The position numbers were made by a program, and so were the translations under genes. Positions 63,691 through 64,000 of a stretch of 64,000 nucleotides of DNA are shown piece by piece; position 1 is the first letter of the stretch; each line of letters begins with the position of its first letter. Source of the stretch: PCC-7336 sp039817825 (GTDB lineage: Bacteria > Cyanobacteriota > Cyanobacteriia > Thermostichales > PCC-7336); contig JBCBVA010000001.1 of assembly GCA_039817825.1 (NCBI GenBank), positions 1-64,000 of the forward strand, written 5' to 3'. The notes beneath the pieces were generated by a model. The model ran no database searches and had not been told where the DNA came from. It saw only the letters and a program-made list of their open reading frames with translations.

Positions 63691-64000
63691 ATGATTCATT
63701 GGTCCTTAATCGTTGCGGCAGAGGCTGTCGAACAAAAGGCAAGTTTGTTTGGCTTTGATGCCACATTGCCTATCATCGTCATCGAGTTTTTAGTCTTGAT
63801 GACAGTCCTGAAGGGGTTGTTTTTCGGCCCTCTAACTAAGGCGATTGACGATCGCAATGACTACGTCCGGAGCACGCTTGCCGATGTAAAGGCAAAGCTA
63901 GCGGAAACTGAAGCGCTTGCCACTCAGTACAAGCAAGAGCTGTCCCAAACGCGAGTTCAATCGCAAACGGTGATTGCCGAGGCGCAAGCTGCCGCAAATG
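63691..64000 (+). CDS. atpG: ATP synthase F0 subunit b' (AtpG), cut at the window end
   Basis: From ATG 63691 the frame reads MIHWSLIVAAEAVEQKASLFG, then a membrane helix FDATLPIIVIEFLVLMTVLKGLFF, then the stalk helix FGPLTKAIDDRNDYVRSTLADVKAKLAETEALATQYKQELSQ. This is the b' subunit of the peripheral stalk, found in phototrophs beside b. The gene follows atpE after 104 bases. About 103 codons are in the window, and the rest lies beyond 64000. Confidence 0.93.
   Translation, partial: MIHWSLIVAAEAVEQKASLFGFDATLPIIVIEFLVLMTVLKGLFFGPLTKAIDDRNDYVRSTLADVKAKLAETEALATQYKQELSQTRVQSQTVIAEAQAAAN

Overview
The window is chromosomal DNA from a cyanobacterium. The evidence is the large number of HIP1-type GCGATCGC octamers, a magnesium chelatase H gene, a urea (urt) transporter with NtcA boxes, a fused ModBC transporter, a groESL operon with a CIRCE operator, small proteins of families known mainly from cyanobacteria (DUF2949, a short Rrf2 protein), and the cyanobacterial F0 order atpI-atpB-atpE-atpG. 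No tRNA, rRNA, CRISPR array or complete insertion sequence was seen. The species cannot be named from the sequence alone.

Region by region. 1-5.6 kb: a palindromic repeat at the window edge, an FHA protein, a two-domain histidine phosphatase, a PcrA/UvrD helicase and two tiny convergent membrane-protein genes, one only 57 codons long. 5.6-14.0 kb: a nitrogen-scavenging block, urtABCDE on the minus strand and fmdA-fmdB on the plus strand. A shared 1.1 kb intergenic region holds one NtcA box facing each way, each 22 nt from a -10-like hexamer. 14-24.3 kb: two multi-pass membrane proteins, malic enzyme, a ChlH-family protein, a TacA/TacT-type toxin-antitoxin pair and a sugar-nucleotide reductase. 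24.4-32 kb: small membrane proteins, an NTF2-like protein, a REC-GGDEF-EAL response regulator, inverted blocks of heptanucleotide repeats, a pentapeptide-repeat lipoprotein and molybdate transport (modA, modBC). 31.9-35.8 kb: nth, rseP, DUF2949, DUF2267 and an Rrf2 regulator.

35.9-43.3 kb: a PRC-barrel protein with a very acidic tail, a second copy of the palindromic repeat, tadA, birA, and a 1039-residue membrane protein that carries a ladder of about eleven ~30-residue units centred on (A/S)TEMVxLG. This protein is the most unusual coding feature. 43.3-48.9 kb: a repeat-bearing intergenic region, a lone OppC/DppC-type permease, an SdiA-regulated-like protein, the remnant of a GumC/Wzc-type tyrosine kinase and the queuosine-precursor genes queE-queD. 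49-55 kb: prfC, a large PAS/GAF histidine kinase, and a gene-free stretch with two tandem MITE-like elements. 55-60 kb: a tandem universal stress protein, CIRCE-groES-groEL with related repeats on both sides, and an exported helical protein. 60-64 kb: a methyltransferase and the start of the ATP synthase operon, which the window end cuts inside atpG.

The clearest functional units are urea and formamide use under NtcA, molybdate uptake, 7-deazaguanine synthesis, the chaperonin operon and F0 of ATP synthase. Start codons were adjusted inward where the longest frame runs past the conserved N-terminus. These choices come from reading motifs, not from alignment.
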